Source of the DNA: Lachnospiraceae bacterium
GTDB taxonomy: Bacteria; Bacillota; Clostridia; Lachnospirales; Lachnospiraceae
Assembly (NCBI GenBank): GCA_902362715.1
Contig: CABIXN010000001.1
Location: 536,737 to 600,736, forward strand
Direction of reading: 5' to 3'
DNA: 64,000 bases
Position numbers and translations under genes: made by a program. Under the pieces are notes generated by a model. That model was given only the letters and a program-made list of their open reading frames with translations. It had not been told where the DNA came from and searched no databases. How positions within the stretch are numbered: position 1 is the first letter of the stretch; each line of letters begins with the position of its first letter. Shown here in pieces: positions 43,320 through 52,771 of this stretch.

Positions 43320-46218
43320 TGCAATAAAAGAACTTCTCGTAAAAATAATAAAATCCAGACTGACAGTTCTCTTTCTGGTGATGGTAATTCTGGCGGCGGT
43401 TTTGATTCAGCATCTGTTTTCCCTGCAGGTAGTAAATGGTAAGGAATATCAGAACAATTTCACACTGCAGATTGAAAAAACCAGAACCATCAGCGGTACC
43501 AGGGGAGATATTTATGACCGGAACGGCAAACTTCTGGCGTCCAATGAACTGTCCTATTCTGTAACAGTAGAAGACAATGGAACCTATAATACAACTTACG
43601 AAAAAAACCAGTCCTTGAATCAGGAATTTGATACGCTGATAGATATGATTGAGTCAAATGGTGATGAAATAGTAAAAGATTTTCCAATCGTAATGGATGG
43701 AAACGGAAATTACAAATTTACTGTTGAGGGCTCTAGTCTCCAGCGTTTCCGGGCAGATGTATATGGACGGAAAAAAACGTCTGATCTGAAATTTAATAAG
43801 GATCTTGATTACGACGAAGCAAAAGCCAGCGCTCAGCAGATTGTAGATTATCTTTGTGCACGGAATAAGTATGATGTCAGACTGGAGGATACTCAGAAGG
43901 ATTATGAGAAATATCAGGAAAGTGAAAGCCAGACTTCTACTGAAGCCGTATATTATGATAAAACGCGCCGATTTGAGATTATGACACTCCGCTATGCACT
44001 GGCACAAAATGCATATCAAAAATATGTGGCAACTCCAATTGCAACAGACGTTTCCAATGAAACCGTTGCTATGGTTAAGGAGAATGCAGACCAGCTGCAG
44101 GGTGCAGAAATTTTGGAAGACACCAAACGGGTCTATTATGAGCCGGAATATTATTCCCATATTATTGGATATACTGGAAAAGTTTCCGAAGAAGAATATG
44201 AAACCCTTCACGCGGAAGACGAAAGTTATGAGACAACAGATATTGTGGGACGTTCCGGTATTGAAAAGGCCATGGAATCCCAGTTAAAAGGCACAAAAGG
44301 GAAAGAAACCGTTTATGTGGACAACCTGGGGAAAGTGCAGAAAATTAAAGATTCCACGGACTCTGCTCCCGGCAATGATGTGTATCTGTCCATTGATGCG
44401 GATCTTCAAAAGGCAGTTTATAATCTGCTGGAACAGCAGCTTGCCGGCATTCTATATTCAAAAATCCGGGATGTTAAAAGTACCACTGTAAAAGCATCTT
44501 CTGATGTGATTGTCCCCATTTATGATGTATACAAAGCGCTGATAAGCAACAGTGTCATTGACAGCAGCCTGTTTGAAAAAGCAGACGACAGTTCCGTTCA
44601 AAAGCAGGTTTATGATACCTTTCAGTCCAAAAAGAAACAGGTCATCCCTCAGATAGAAACACAGCTGAAAAATTCAGATACCCCTTATGAAGATCTGTCA
44701 GATGATATGCAAAGCTATGTGAAATATATTGTTTCCTGGCTGCAGGAAACAAAAGTGTTTGATGCGGACAAAGTAGATTCCTCTGACACCGTTTACCAGA
44801 ACTGGAGGAATGAGAGTATCAGCATCAGAGAATATCTGGAACATGCTATCTCAGAAAAGTGGATTGATATTACCGCATTTAATATCAATGATAAATATGC
44901 GGATTCTGAAGAAGTTTATAACGCACTGGTATCTTATATTTCAGAAGAACTCTCAGCCGATGCAGAGTTTGATAAGCTTGTGTATGAATCTCTGATTATG
45001 GGTGATTCCATCAGCGGCAGGCAGTTGTGCGTTATTTTGTATGAGCAGGGAGTACTGGATCCGGAGAAAGATAGTGATTACGATTCTGTAAAATCCGGTT
45101 CTATGAGTGCTTACTCGTTCCTGCGGAAAAAAATTAAGAATCTGGATATTACACCTGCTCAGCTGGCATTAAATCCCTGTACCGGATCCTGTGTGATTAC
45201 AAATCCCAAAACAGGAGAGCTTTTGGCCTGTGTCAGCTATCCGGGATATGATAACAATAAACTTGCCAATGTTATGGATTCAGATTATTATAACAAGCTG
45301 TATACGGATGGCTCACATCCTCTGTATAACAATGCCACACAGCAGACAACGGCTCCTGGTTCTACCTATAAGATGGTGACCGCAGCTGCGGCTCTCACGG
45401 AAGGGATTATTACCCCGTCAACGGAAATCCAGACAAAAGGGCAGTTTGATAAAATTCACCCAAGCCCGAAATGCTGGATTTATCCTTCCAATCACGGCAG
45501 TATTAATATTTCTGAGGCTATTAGAGATTCCTGTAACTATTTCTTCTATGATCTTGGTTATCGTCTGAGTTTGTCCGGCGATACCTATAATGAGAAGAAA
45601 GGTGTAGATATATTATCGCAGTATGCGAAGGACTTTGGACTGGGCGAAAAAACCGGGCTTGAAATTGATGAAGCCAAAGCCAGTGTTTCGGATGAATATC
45701 CGGTTACCACAGCAATCGGACAGAGTAATAATAACTTTACCACTGTTCAGCTGGCCCGTTATGTATCCGCGGTGGCAAATTCAGGAACGGTTTATAATAT
45801 GACACTTCTGAGTAAGGTGACAGATTCAGATGGGAAAGTATTAGAGACTTACAGTCCCACCGTTAAGAATACCATGGATAACGTTGCTGCTTCTTCCTGG
45901 GATGCCATTCATTATGGTATGAAGATGGTAGCAGATACCCACAGCCAGTTTGATGATCTGACTGTACAGGTTGCAGGAAAAACAGGTACTGCACAGCAGG
46001 CCAACACCCCGAACCATGCACTTTTTGTAGGATATGCGCCCTATGATGATCCTGAAATTGCTATTGCAACAAGAATTGCATGTGGATATACTTCTTCTAA
46101 TACAGCGGATTTCGCCGCTAAAGTAATTCAATATTACTTTAATCCGGAAGATAAAGATGAACTGCTGAGTGGAACAGCTGCCAATGTAGACGCTTCTTCC
46201 AACAGTGTAAACGATTAA
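43312..46218 (+). CDS. mrdA: Penicillin-binding protein 2 (MrdA-type transpeptidase), long form
   Basis: About 968 residues. TTG at 43312 behind AGGAG is the preferred start; the GTG at 43300 would overlap that site. One membrane helix (LTVLFLVMVILAAVLI), the dimerisation domain starting TRGDIYDRNGKLLASN-like (GTRGDIYDRNGK), then the transpeptidase: STYK with Ser684 as nucleophile, SCN in RDSCNYFF, and KTGT near the end. Roughly residues 385-610 are an insertion between the IDADLQKAVY strand and the CVITNPKTGELLA strand that classic PBP2 lacks. It works with RodA in elongation. Confidence 0.93.
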   Translation: MVDAIKELLVKIIKSRLTVLFLVMVILAAVLIQHLFSLQVVNGKEYQNNFTLQIEKTRTISGTRGDIYDRNGKLLASNELSYSVTVEDNGTYNTTYEKNQSLNQEFDTLIDMIESNGDEIVKDFPIVMDGNGNYKFTVEGSSLQRFRADVYGRKKTSDLKFNKDLDYDEAKASAQQIVDYLCARNKYDVRLEDTQKDYEKYQESESQTSTEAVYYDKTRRFEIMTLRYALAQNAYQKYVATPIATDVSNETVAMVKENADQLQGAEILEDTKRVYYEPEYYSHIIGYTGKVSEEEYETLHAEDESYETTDIVGRSGIEKAMESQLKGTKGKETVYVDNLGKVQKIKDSTDSAPGNDVYLSIDADLQKAVYNLLEQQLAGILYSKIRDVKSTTVKASSDVIVPIYDVYKALISNSVIDSSLFEKADDSSVQKQVYDTFQSKKKQVIPQIETQLKNSDTPYEDLSDDMQSYVKYIVSWLQETKVFDADKVDSSDTVYQNWRNESISIREYLEHAISEKWIDITAFNINDKYADSEEVYNALVSYISEELSADAEFDKLVYESLIMGDSISGRQLCVILYEQGVLDPEKDSDYDSVKSGSMSAYSFLRKKIKNLDITPAQLALNPCTGSCVITNPKTGELLACVSYPGYDNNKLANVMDSDYYNKLYTDGSHPLYNNATQQTTAPGSTYKMVTAAAALTEGIITPSTEIQTKGQFDKIHPSPKCWIYPSNHGSINISEAIRDSCNYFFYDLGYRLSLSGDTYNEKKGVDILSQYAKDFGLGEKTGLEIDEAKASVSDEYPVTTAIGQSNNNFTTVQLARYVSAVANSGTVYNMTLLSKVTDSDGKVLETYSPTVKNTMDNVAASSWDAIHYGMKMVADTHSQFDDLTVQVAGKTGTAQQANTPNHALFVGYAPYDDPEIAIATRIACGYTSSNTADFAAKVIQYYFNPEDKDELLSGTAANVDASSNSVND

Positions 46219-46231
46219 GGAGGATGACAGT

Positions 46232-46903
46232 ATGGCGCTTCCTGTGATTGTAAAAAGTACAAAAAAGGGAATACATCTGGTTTTAAGCAGTGAGGTCAGT
46301 TTTGAAGAGCTGCTTTGCAAAATCAGGGAAAAGTTTACAGAATCGAAAGATTTTTTTCAAAATGCAGATTTTGCTATTTCTTTTAGCGGCAGAGTCTTAA
46401 ATACCGAAGAAGAATGTGCCATTGTAGATGTGGTCTCAGAAAGCTGCGGAGCAAATATTGTCTGCATTTTAGAGGAAAATGATCTGCTGGACGACTATAT
46501 TTCTGAAAAACTGCAGCAGATTCATGATGAGAAACTAATGAAAAGCGGTCAGTTTTTCAAAGGGAACGTACAGTCTGGAGAAACCCTGGAAAGTGACAGC
46601 AGCGTTATTGTAATGGGGAGTGTACTCTCCGGCGGAAAAGTGATATCAAAGGGAAATATTATTGTGCTTGGCTCTCTTTGCGGTTATGCTTTTGCGGGAG
46701 CCAGCGGAAACAGCAGCGCATTTATCTGTGCTTTGGACTTTGCTTCCGAGAATATCCGGATTGCTGACGCCGTATATAAAAATACAAAGGTATCTCTGGG
46801 AGGATTCAGAAAAAAGAAAAAAGCTTCTTCCCAGGTCGCAGTTGCAAAAGATAACAGAATTATGATAGAACCTCTTACAAAAGGATATTTAAACAGTATT
46901 TAG
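46232..46903 (+). CDS. minC: Septum site-determining protein MinC
   Basis: 223 residues. The N-terminal domain begins ALPVIVKSTKKGIHLVL and the C-terminal beta-helix shows GNVQSGETLESDSSVIVMGSVLSGGKVISKGNIIVLGSL-type turns (in part: GSVLSGGKVISKGNI). MinC blocks FtsZ assembly away from mid-cell. First gene of minCDE, 13 bases after PBP2. Confidence 0.93.
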   Translation: MALPVIVKSTKKGIHLVLSSEVSFEELLCKIREKFTESKDFFQNADFAISFSGRVLNTEEECAIVDVVSESCGANIVCILEENDLLDDYISEKLQQIHDEKLMKSGQFFKGNVQSGETLESDSSVIVMGSVLSGGKVISKGNIIVLGSLCGYAFAGASGNSSAFICALDFASENIRIADAVYKNTKVSLGGFRKKKKASSQVAVAKDNRIMIEPLTKGYLNSI

Positions 46904-46921
46904 AATTCAGGAGGATTTTGC

Positions 46922-47710
46922 ATGAGCGAAGTGATTGTTGTGACATCCGGAAAAGGTGGTGTCGGAAAGACAACGACAACGGCAAATGTAGGTACCGGAC
47001 TTGCAAAACTGGGAAAAAAGGTGGTTATGATAGACACCGACATCGGATTACGGAATCTGGATGTAGTGATGGGGCTTGAAAACAGGATTGTCTATAACCT
47101 GGTTGACGTGATCGAAGGAAGCTGCAGGGTTAAGCAGGCTTTAATTAGAGATAAAAAATACGATTCTTTGTATTTGATGCCATCCGCCCAGACCAGGGAT
47201 AAAAATGCAGTCAATCCGGAACAGATGAAAAAATTAACAGAGGAACTAAAGGAAGAATTTGATTATATTATTCTGGACTGTCCGGCCGGCATTGAACAGG
47301 GATTTTTAAATGCCATTGCAGGCGCAGACAGAGCTCTTGTTATTACTACACCGGAGGTATCTGCTATTCGTGATGCAGACCGTATCATCGGACTATTAGA
47401 GGCCAACGGAGTACGGGATTCCAAGCTTGTGGTGAACCGTATCCGGCCGGATTTAATCCGCCGGGGAGATATGATGTCCATTGACGATGTGTCGGAAATA
47501 CTGGCAATTGATCTAATCGGAGCTGTCCCGGATGATGAAAATATCGTAATTTCTACAAATCAGGGGAATCCTCTAGTTGGAACGGATTCTCCCGCCGGAC
47601 AGGCTTATATGAATATCAGCCGGAGAGTGACAGGCGAACGGGTTGCGTATTTAAATCTGGCGCCGAAAAAGCGGTTTTTCAGGAGAAAACAGAAAGGGCA
47701 TCGTAAATAG
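46922..47710 (+). CDS. minD: Septum site-determining ATPase MinD
   Basis: 262 residues. Deviant Walker A GKGGVGKTTTTANVG, switch I region DTDIGLRNLDVVMGLE, and YIILDCPAGIE (Walker B). The end (PKKRFFRRKQKGHRK) is basic and may take part in membrane binding. It recruits MinC to the membrane. Confidence 0.97.
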   Translation: MSEVIVVTSGKGGVGKTTTTANVGTGLAKLGKKVVMIDTDIGLRNLDVVMGLENRIVYNLVDVIEGSCRVKQALIRDKKYDSLYLMPSAQTRDKNAVNPEQMKKLTEELKEEFDYIILDCPAGIEQGFLNAIAGADRALVITTPEVSAIRDADRIIGLLEANGVRDSKLVVNRIRPDLIRRGDMMSIDDVSEILAIDLIGAVPDDENIVISTNQGNPLVGTDSPAGQAYMNISRRVTGERVAYLNLAPKKRFFRRKQKGHRK

Positions 47711-47721
47711 GAGGATTTCGT

Positions 47722-47991
47722 ATGAAAAAGTTTCTTTTCTTTAAACGAAAGACTTCTGGAAATATTGCCAGAGAACGACTGAAAATACTCCTGGTTGCAG
47801 ACCGAATGAATTTTTCATCTGATCTTACAGAACGCATACAGCGGGATCTGATACGTTGTATGTCTAAATATCTGGAGCTGGATGAAAAGGGCGTTCATAT
47901 TCAGTTTGAACAGCCAAATAAAGATAAAGGTTCCGGGACATCCTATATTAATGCAAAGATTCCGGTCATAAGTATGAAACAGATAAGATAA
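47722..47991 (+). CDS. minE: Cell division topological factor MinE
   Basis: 89 residues. SGNIARERLKILLVADR is the anti-MinCD domain of MinE; the C-terminal topological domain follows (IRCMSKYLELDEKGVHIQFE). Its presence suggests an oscillating or gradient Min system rather than DivIVA-anchored. Confidence 0.95.
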   Translation: MKKFLFFKRKTSGNIARERLKILLVADRMNFSSDLTERIQRDLIRCMSKYLELDEKGVHIQFEQPNKDKGSGTSYINAKIPVISMKQIR

Positions 47992-48007
47992 GAAAAAAGG
48001 AAGTACC

Positions 48008-49126
48008 ATGTTTAAACAGTATCAGTTAAAAAATTATAGATTTCGCCTGGTAGCATACGTTATTGTACTTTGTATCATTGGAATTCTGGTAGTTGGAAGT
48101 GCAAGAGAAGGATATCAGACAAAACAGATCATCGGCGTTGTGGGCGGAATTATCTGTATGGCGGTTGTATCGCTGATTGATTACAAATATATACTGCGGT
48201 TCTGGCCGTTGATTTATTTACTGATCATCCTTTTACTTGCAAGCGTTTATGTTCTGGGCAAGGATGCAAACGGTGCCACCAGATGGATTGCCATCGGAGG
48301 GTTTCAATTTCAGCCGTCAGAGTTCTGCAAAGTTTTGATTATATGTTTTTTTGCAGCTTTTTTCACCAGGTACCGGGACTATCTGGATACCTGGAAGATG
48401 CTTGGCATCTCACTGGTTCTTGCTGCAATTCCGCTTTTGCTGATTGTAAAGCAGCCAAACCTTTCCACAACAATAATCGTTACATTGATTTTTATTACGC
48501 TCTTGTTTATTGCGGGATTAAGTTATAAAATAATAGTAACAATACTAGCGGCAGGTATTCCTGTTACCATTGTGGGACTGATTCTGCTTGTGAATCAGGT
48601 TCTGCCGCTGGAAGATTACCAGTATCAGCGTATTCTTGCCTGGCTTCAGCCTGAGAAATATGCAGATAGTGCTTATCAGCAGACAAATTCAATTATGGCC
48701 ATCGCCTCCGGACAGCTCTGGGGAAAGGGACTGAATAATAATTCCATAGCATCCGTGAAAAATGCAAATTTTATTTCAGAGCCCCAGACAGACTTTATTT
48801 TTGCAATTATAGGCGAAGAGCTGGGATTTGTAGGGTGCATCATAGTAATTATCCTGCTGTTTTTAATTGTAATAGAATGCATTTTAATTGCACGCAGAGC
48901 CCACGGTCTTGCAGGACGTTTAATCTGCTGCGGGGTTGCTGCATGGATTGGCTTTCAGGGATTTGTAAATGTCTGTGTTGCCACCGGACTGATGCCTAAT
49001 ACAGGTTTGCCTCTGCCTTTTGTAAGCTATGGATTAACGTCGCTGGTCAGTCTTTTTATTGGAATAGGTTTAGTACTGAATGTGGGCCTGCAGCCCAGAA
49101 AATATGGATCGGGGGATAATATATAA
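48008..49126 (+). CDS. rodA: Peptidoglycan glycosyltransferase RodA
   Basis: 372 residues, about ten membrane helices of the SEDS family. GATRWIAIGGFQFQPSEFCKV is the extracellular loop signature, followed by FIFAIIGEELGFVG and GLPLPFVSYG. With PBP2, it polymerises lateral-wall peptidoglycan. Its stop overlaps the mgsA ATG. Confidence 0.95.
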   Translation: MFKQYQLKNYRFRLVAYVIVLCIIGILVVGSAREGYQTKQIIGVVGGIICMAVVSLIDYKYILRFWPLIYLLIILLLASVYVLGKDANGATRWIAIGGFQFQPSEFCKVLIICFFAAFFTRYRDYLDTWKMLGISLVLAAIPLLLIVKQPNLSTTIIVTLIFITLLFIAGLSYKIIVTILAAGIPVTIVGLILLVNQVLPLEDYQYQRILAWLQPEKYADSAYQQTNSIMAIASGQLWGKGLNNNSIASVKNANFISEPQTDFIFAIIGEELGFVGCIIVIILLFLIVIECILIARRAHGLAGRLICCGVAAWIGFQGFVNVCVATGLMPNTGLPLPFVSYGLTSLVSLFIGIGLVLNVGLQPRKYGSGDNI

Positions 49127-49521
49127 TGAATGTAGGATTAATAGCGCATGATTCTAAGAAGAAGCTGATGCAGAATTTCTGCATTGCTTACCGCGGAATC
49201 CTTGGGAAGCATAAATTATTTGCAACCGGAACAACCGGTCGTCTGATTGAAGAAGCAACCAATTTAAATGTTCACAAATATCTGCCGGGTCCCCTTGGGG
49301 GAGAATATCAGCTTTGGGCTGATATCGAAGGGAATTATATGGATATGGTTATTTTTTTAAGAGATTCCCTGTCTCCTAAGGTACATGAACCGGATGTGGA
49401 CAAAACAGTAAAACTTTGTGATACTCACAATATACCGCTGGCAACAAATGTTGCCACAGCTGAGCTTTTAATTCATGCATTAGACAGAGGAGACCTTGAC
49501 TGGCGTGAAATGTATAAATAA
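49126..49521 (+). CDS. mgsA: Methylglyoxal synthase-like protein with Asp-to-Glu change at the catalytic base
   Basis: 131 residues. The conserved AHD near the start, FATGTTG phosphate-binding loop, FLRDSL and VHEPDV all match methylglyoxal synthase, and LATNVATAE lies near the end. The GPLGGEYQ block has Glu60 where Escherichia coli MgsA has catalytic Asp71 in GGDQQ. It converts dihydroxyacetone phosphate to methylglyoxal if active. Start codon overlaps the rodA stop. Confidence 0.88.
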   Translation: MNVGLIAHDSKKKLMQNFCIAYRGILGKHKLFATGTTGRLIEEATNLNVHKYLPGPLGGEYQLWADIEGNYMDMVIFLRDSLSPKVHEPDVDKTVKLCDTHNIPLATNVATAELLIHALDRGDLDWREMYK

Positions 49522-50497
49522 ACTGATAGCTGTGCTCCTGTCCGGAGCATTTATAATACTTCCTGTCAGCGGATGCACAAACCAGAAGGAAAGCATCAAA
49601 GATGCTTATAATGTTTACAATACTTCTGCCCAGTATGGCCTGACCCAGGCAGAGGCCGATAATATGATCAAACCTTTTGCCCAGGATTTGTGTATTGCAG
49701 GATTTGATAATACAGAAAGTGATGATGTTTTATCAGAAGCAGCCGAAGGTGCAGGTGTTTTTCTGATCTCCGATAAGACAGCTTCTTATACTCAAAACGT
49801 ACATGAAAAGCTTTATCCGGCCAGTACAACAAAGATACTGACAGCTTACATAGCTTTAAAATATGGAGACTTAGACCAGACAGTTACTGTTTCAGAGGAA
49901 TCTCAGAAGGGACTAGATCCAAGTTCTTCTGTATGCGGTGTTCAGGCAGGAGATCAGCTGACACTGAAAGACCTTCTATACGGTCTAATGCTTTGCAGTG
50001 GAAATGACGCTGCGGAAGCCATTGCAGAAACAATTTCCGGGAGCAGGGAAAAATTTGCTGATTTAATGAATCAGGAGGCATTAGCTCTTGGAGCTACAGA
50101 TTCTCATTTCGTCAATGCCCATGGATTGCCGGATGAAGACCACTATACAAGTGTATATGATCTATATCTGATTTTTCAGGTAGCTGTAAAGAATGAGCAG
50201 TTTGTGGAAATTATAAATGCAAAAGAATATGATGCCGTATATAAAGATAAAGACAGTCAGACCGTTGAGAAAAAATGGAAAAATACAAACAAGTATCTTA
50301 CAGGTGAAGAAGCACAGCCGGAAGGTGTGACGGTGATCGGTGGAAAAACAGGTACTACAAAAGATGCCGGATACTGTCTGGTGCTGTTAAGCGAAAACAG
50401 AAAAAAACAGCCGGTTATTTCGATTGTTCTGAAAGCAGATGGACGTTCAGATTTGTATCTGCTGATGTCTCAGATGTTGTCTAATTTTTCTAATTAA
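49505..50497 (+). CDS. D-alanyl-D-alanine carboxypeptidase lipoprotein (DacA/PBP5 family)
   Basis: About 330 residues from GTG 49505 (start uncertain; TTG 49496 also possible), overlapping the mgsA end. A lipoprotein signal peptide ends in VSGC. Serine peptidase motifs are complete: ASTTK with the nucleophile Ser, CSGND, and GGKTGTTKDAG. It trims the terminal D-Ala of pentapeptides and sits last in the cell-shape cluster. Confidence 0.88.
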   Translation: MKCINKLIAVLLSGAFIILPVSGCTNQKESIKDAYNVYNTSAQYGLTQAEADNMIKPFAQDLCIAGFDNTESDDVLSEAAEGAGVFLISDKTASYTQNVHEKLYPASTTKILTAYIALKYGDLDQTVTVSEESQKGLDPSSSVCGVQAGDQLTLKDLLYGLMLCSGNDAAEAIAETISGSREKFADLMNQEALALGATDSHFVNAHGLPDEDHYTSVYDLYLIFQVAVKNEQFVEIINAKEYDAVYKDKDSQTVEKKWKNTNKYLTGEEAQPEGVTVIGGKTGTTKDAGYCLVLLSENRKKQPVISIVLKADGRSDLYLLMSQMLSNFSN

Positions 50498-50500
50498 CAG

Positions 50501-50529
50501 TTGTATTTTAAATGTGGATATACTATAAT
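50501..50529 (+). promoter_or_regulatory. Sigma-A promoter after the dacA gene
   Basis: TTGTAT (50501-50506) and TATAAT (50524-50529) with a 17-base spacer; drives the P-loop gene at 50621. Confidence 0.6.
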
Positions 50530-50620
50530 ATTTTTATAAAAAACTGCTTGAAACTTAACAAATGTTACAAAATTTTAGAATTGTTAGACGTGGAAAGGCA
50601 GGGTGTAGGAGGACAAAACC

Positions 50621-51040
50621 ATGGTTGAAATTATTGCCGGCGAAAAAGGAAAAGGTAAAACTAAATATTTATTAGAGAAGGTAAATAATTCCGTTCAGAC
50701 AGTGACCGGAAATATTGTATATCTTGATAAAAGTCAGAAACATATGCATGAATTAAGTAATAAAGTCCGTCTGATCAATGTGGCCGATTATCCGGTTACA
50801 AATTGTGATGAATTTCTTGGATTTATCTGTGGAATCGTTTCCCAGGATTATGATTTACAGGAGATGTACCTTGACAGCTTCCTGACAATTGCAAATATTG
50901 AAAAAGAAGATATTACACATGCAATCGAAAAATTGGATATTATCAGTGAAAAATATAATGTTAAATTTGTTTTAAGCGTTTCCAGAAACGAAGTTGATCT
51001 GCCTGAGTGCGCAAAGGCAAAACTGATTGTTTCTTTATAA
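50621..51040 (+). CDS. Small P-loop protein of unknown function
   Basis: 139 residues. The N-terminal GEKGKGKTKYLL is a Walker A loop; the middle shows VYLDKSQKHMHELSN and the end VKFVLSVSRNEVDLPEC. Similar short clostridial proteins are often named twitching-motility-like, but the PilT domain is not convincingly present and no function is claimed. Has its own promoter and terminator. Confidence 0.7.
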   Translation: MVEIIAGEKGKGKTKYLLEKVNNSVQTVTGNIVYLDKSQKHMHELSNKVRLINVADYPVTNCDEFLGFICGIVSQDYDLQEMYLDSFLTIANIEKEDITHAIEKLDIISEKYNVKFVLSVSRNEVDLPECAKAKLIVSL

Positions 51041-51055
51041 ATGATAACTGATTCA

Positions 51056-51090
51056 GGTGTCTTAAGTGCAGCTTAAGACACCTTATTTTT
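51056..51090. terminator. Bidirectional terminator between the P-loop and DUF378 genes
   Basis: Perfect 11-base arms GGTGTCTTAAG (51056-51066) and CTTAAGACACC (51072-51082), loop TGCAG, followed by TTATTTTTT; serves both converging genes. Confidence 0.9.
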
Positions 51091-51292
51091 TGCGGGAATG
51101 AATGCGTCCGAAAGCGCTGATCATATAAAGTCCTCCAATTCCCACAAGGGCGTAAATCACTCTTGTCAGCCAGGACATGTTTCCAAAAAGAAATGCAACC
51201 AGGTCAAAACGGAAAAAACCGATAAGTCCCCAGTTAATGGCGCCGATAATTACAAGTGCCAGTAAAACGTTATCTAAAAATTTTGTATTCAT
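51083..51292 (-). CDS. DUF378 family small membrane protein
   Basis: 69 residues with two membrane helices and the DUF378 pattern (ALVIIGAINWGLIGFFRFD, VIYALVGIGGLY). Strong AAAGGAGGAG site. Function unknown; common in Firmicutes. Confidence 0.9.
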   Translation of the reverse strand: MNTKFLDNVLLALVIIGAINWGLIGFFRFDLVAFLFGNMSWLTRVIYALVGIGGLYMISAFGRIHSRKK

Positions 51293-51370
51293 AAAAGCTC
51301 CTCCTTTTGTAATAGTTTTTCACATTTTCTGGAAATTATACAGAAAATGAAAGTAGTTTAGGTGAATTGT

Positions 51371-52756
51371 ATGGTTAAGAAAAAGAAAATCGTTAAATAT
51401 AAAAAACCTCTGCATATTAATATCGGTATTGTAGTATTTGCAGTGATACTTATCTATTTTTGCGTATATTTATTTTCCTATCTGACGGCGAAACACATCG
51501 CTGTCTATGAAGTACAGAAAGGACAGATTGCCCAGACGAATATTTATACCGGATTAATTTTGAGAGATGAAACGGTTGTATATGCGGATAGTGCAGGCTC
51601 AATTAATTATTATATCAAAGAGGGAGATAAGGCAGGGAAAAATGATCTGGTATGCTCCCTTGACCAGAAGGGAACGATTTCTGAACAGATCAGTAAAGCA
51701 GGACTTGACGGCACCAAGCTGGATAAAAAAAGTCTGTCAGCTATTGAAAATTCCATTGAAACATATATAGCAGAATGTTCCGATATGACTTTTTACAATG
51801 TGTATTCATTTAAAAACAGTATTGATTCCCAGGTTCAGGAAGCGCTGTATTTAGATGCATTAGAAAGTCTTACAGATCAAACCCAAAAGGCTGTAAAAAA
51901 TCAGACATTTGCATTTGAAAACTCACCCACAGATGGTGTGGTTGCTTTTTATACGGACGGATATGAGGAAATTACCGGGGAAACTTTTAAAAACTCTATG
52001 TTTGATCCTTCTTCTTACTCCAAAAACAATTTAAAAAACAGTGAGAAAGTGTCAAATGGACAGGCTTTGTATAAACTTTCTACCAGTGAGGACTGGGAGA
52101 TCCTGGTACCCATTGACGATGAAATGGCTAAAAACTTAAAGGATGAAGAGTATGTAACGGTTACTTTCCGCAAAGATGGAACAACAGCCACTCCTTCCAT
52201 GAAAATGAAAGATTATGACGGACAGCAGTACCTGATTCTTTCCTTTAACAGCTCTATGGTCAGATTTATTTCGGATCGCTATGTAGAGCTGGAGATTGGA
52301 ACCAATCATAAGAGTGGACTTAAAATTCCGAATACTTCTATTGTTGAAAAAGAATTTTATGTAATTCCCAAAACATATCTGACCTATGGGGATGATGATT
52401 CCCAGCCTGGTGTTTTGAAAGTAAACAGCAAAAAGGGAAAATCTTCTGTGGAATTTATATCCACTGATTTATACTATGAAACGGAAACTTCCTATTATAT
52501 TGACGAAACGGATTTGCAATCCGGTGATGTGATACAAAAGGAAGGCTCTTCAGATCAGTACACGCTGCAGAAGACAGCTAAATTAAAAGGAGTTTACAAC
52601 ATTAATAAAGGATATGCAGTATTTAAACAAATTGATATTCTTTCCAAAAATGAAGAGTATTCGATTTTGAAAACAGGAACAAGTTATGGTTTATCGCTAT
52701 ACGATCATATTGCGTTAAATGGAAATGAAATATCAGAAGGTGAATTGATTAATTAG
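51371..52756 (+). CDS. HlyD-like membrane protein of the sepF neighbourhood
   Basis: 461 residues from ATG 51371. One N-terminal membrane helix (IGIVVFAVILIYFCVYLF) and a long external part whose beginning (GQIAQTNIYTGLILRDE, GSINYYIKEGDKAGK) resembles the biotinyl-lipoyl-like hairpin of HlyD adaptor proteins. In related genomes such genes sit directly before yggS and sepF and may act in division or wall assembly, which is inference. No efflux partner is present. Confidence 0.7.
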   Translation: MVKKKKIVKYKKPLHINIGIVVFAVILIYFCVYLFSYLTAKHIAVYEVQKGQIAQTNIYTGLILRDETVVYADSAGSINYYIKEGDKAGKNDLVCSLDQKGTISEQISKAGLDGTKLDKKSLSAIENSIETYIAECSDMTFYNVYSFKNSIDSQVQEALYLDALESLTDQTQKAVKNQTFAFENSPTDGVVAFYTDGYEEITGETFKNSMFDPSSYSKNNLKNSEKVSNGQALYKLSTSEDWEILVPIDDEMAKNLKDEEYVTVTFRKDGTTATPSMKMKDYDGQQYLILSFNSSMVRFISDRYVELEIGTNHKSGLKIPNTSIVEKEFYVIPKTYLTYGDDDSQPGVLKVNSKKGKSSVEFISTDLYYETETSYYIDETDLQSGDVIQKEGSSDQYTLQKTAKLKGVYNINKGYAVFKQIDILSKNEEYSILKTGTSYGLSLYDHIALNGNEISEGELIN

Positions 52757-52771
52757 CAGGAGGGATGTTCT

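Noticed and set aside
49496..49504. TTG 49496 as start of the DacA-like gene
   Set aside because: Only three bases separate it from the ribosome binding site; GTG 49505 fits better, though not proven.
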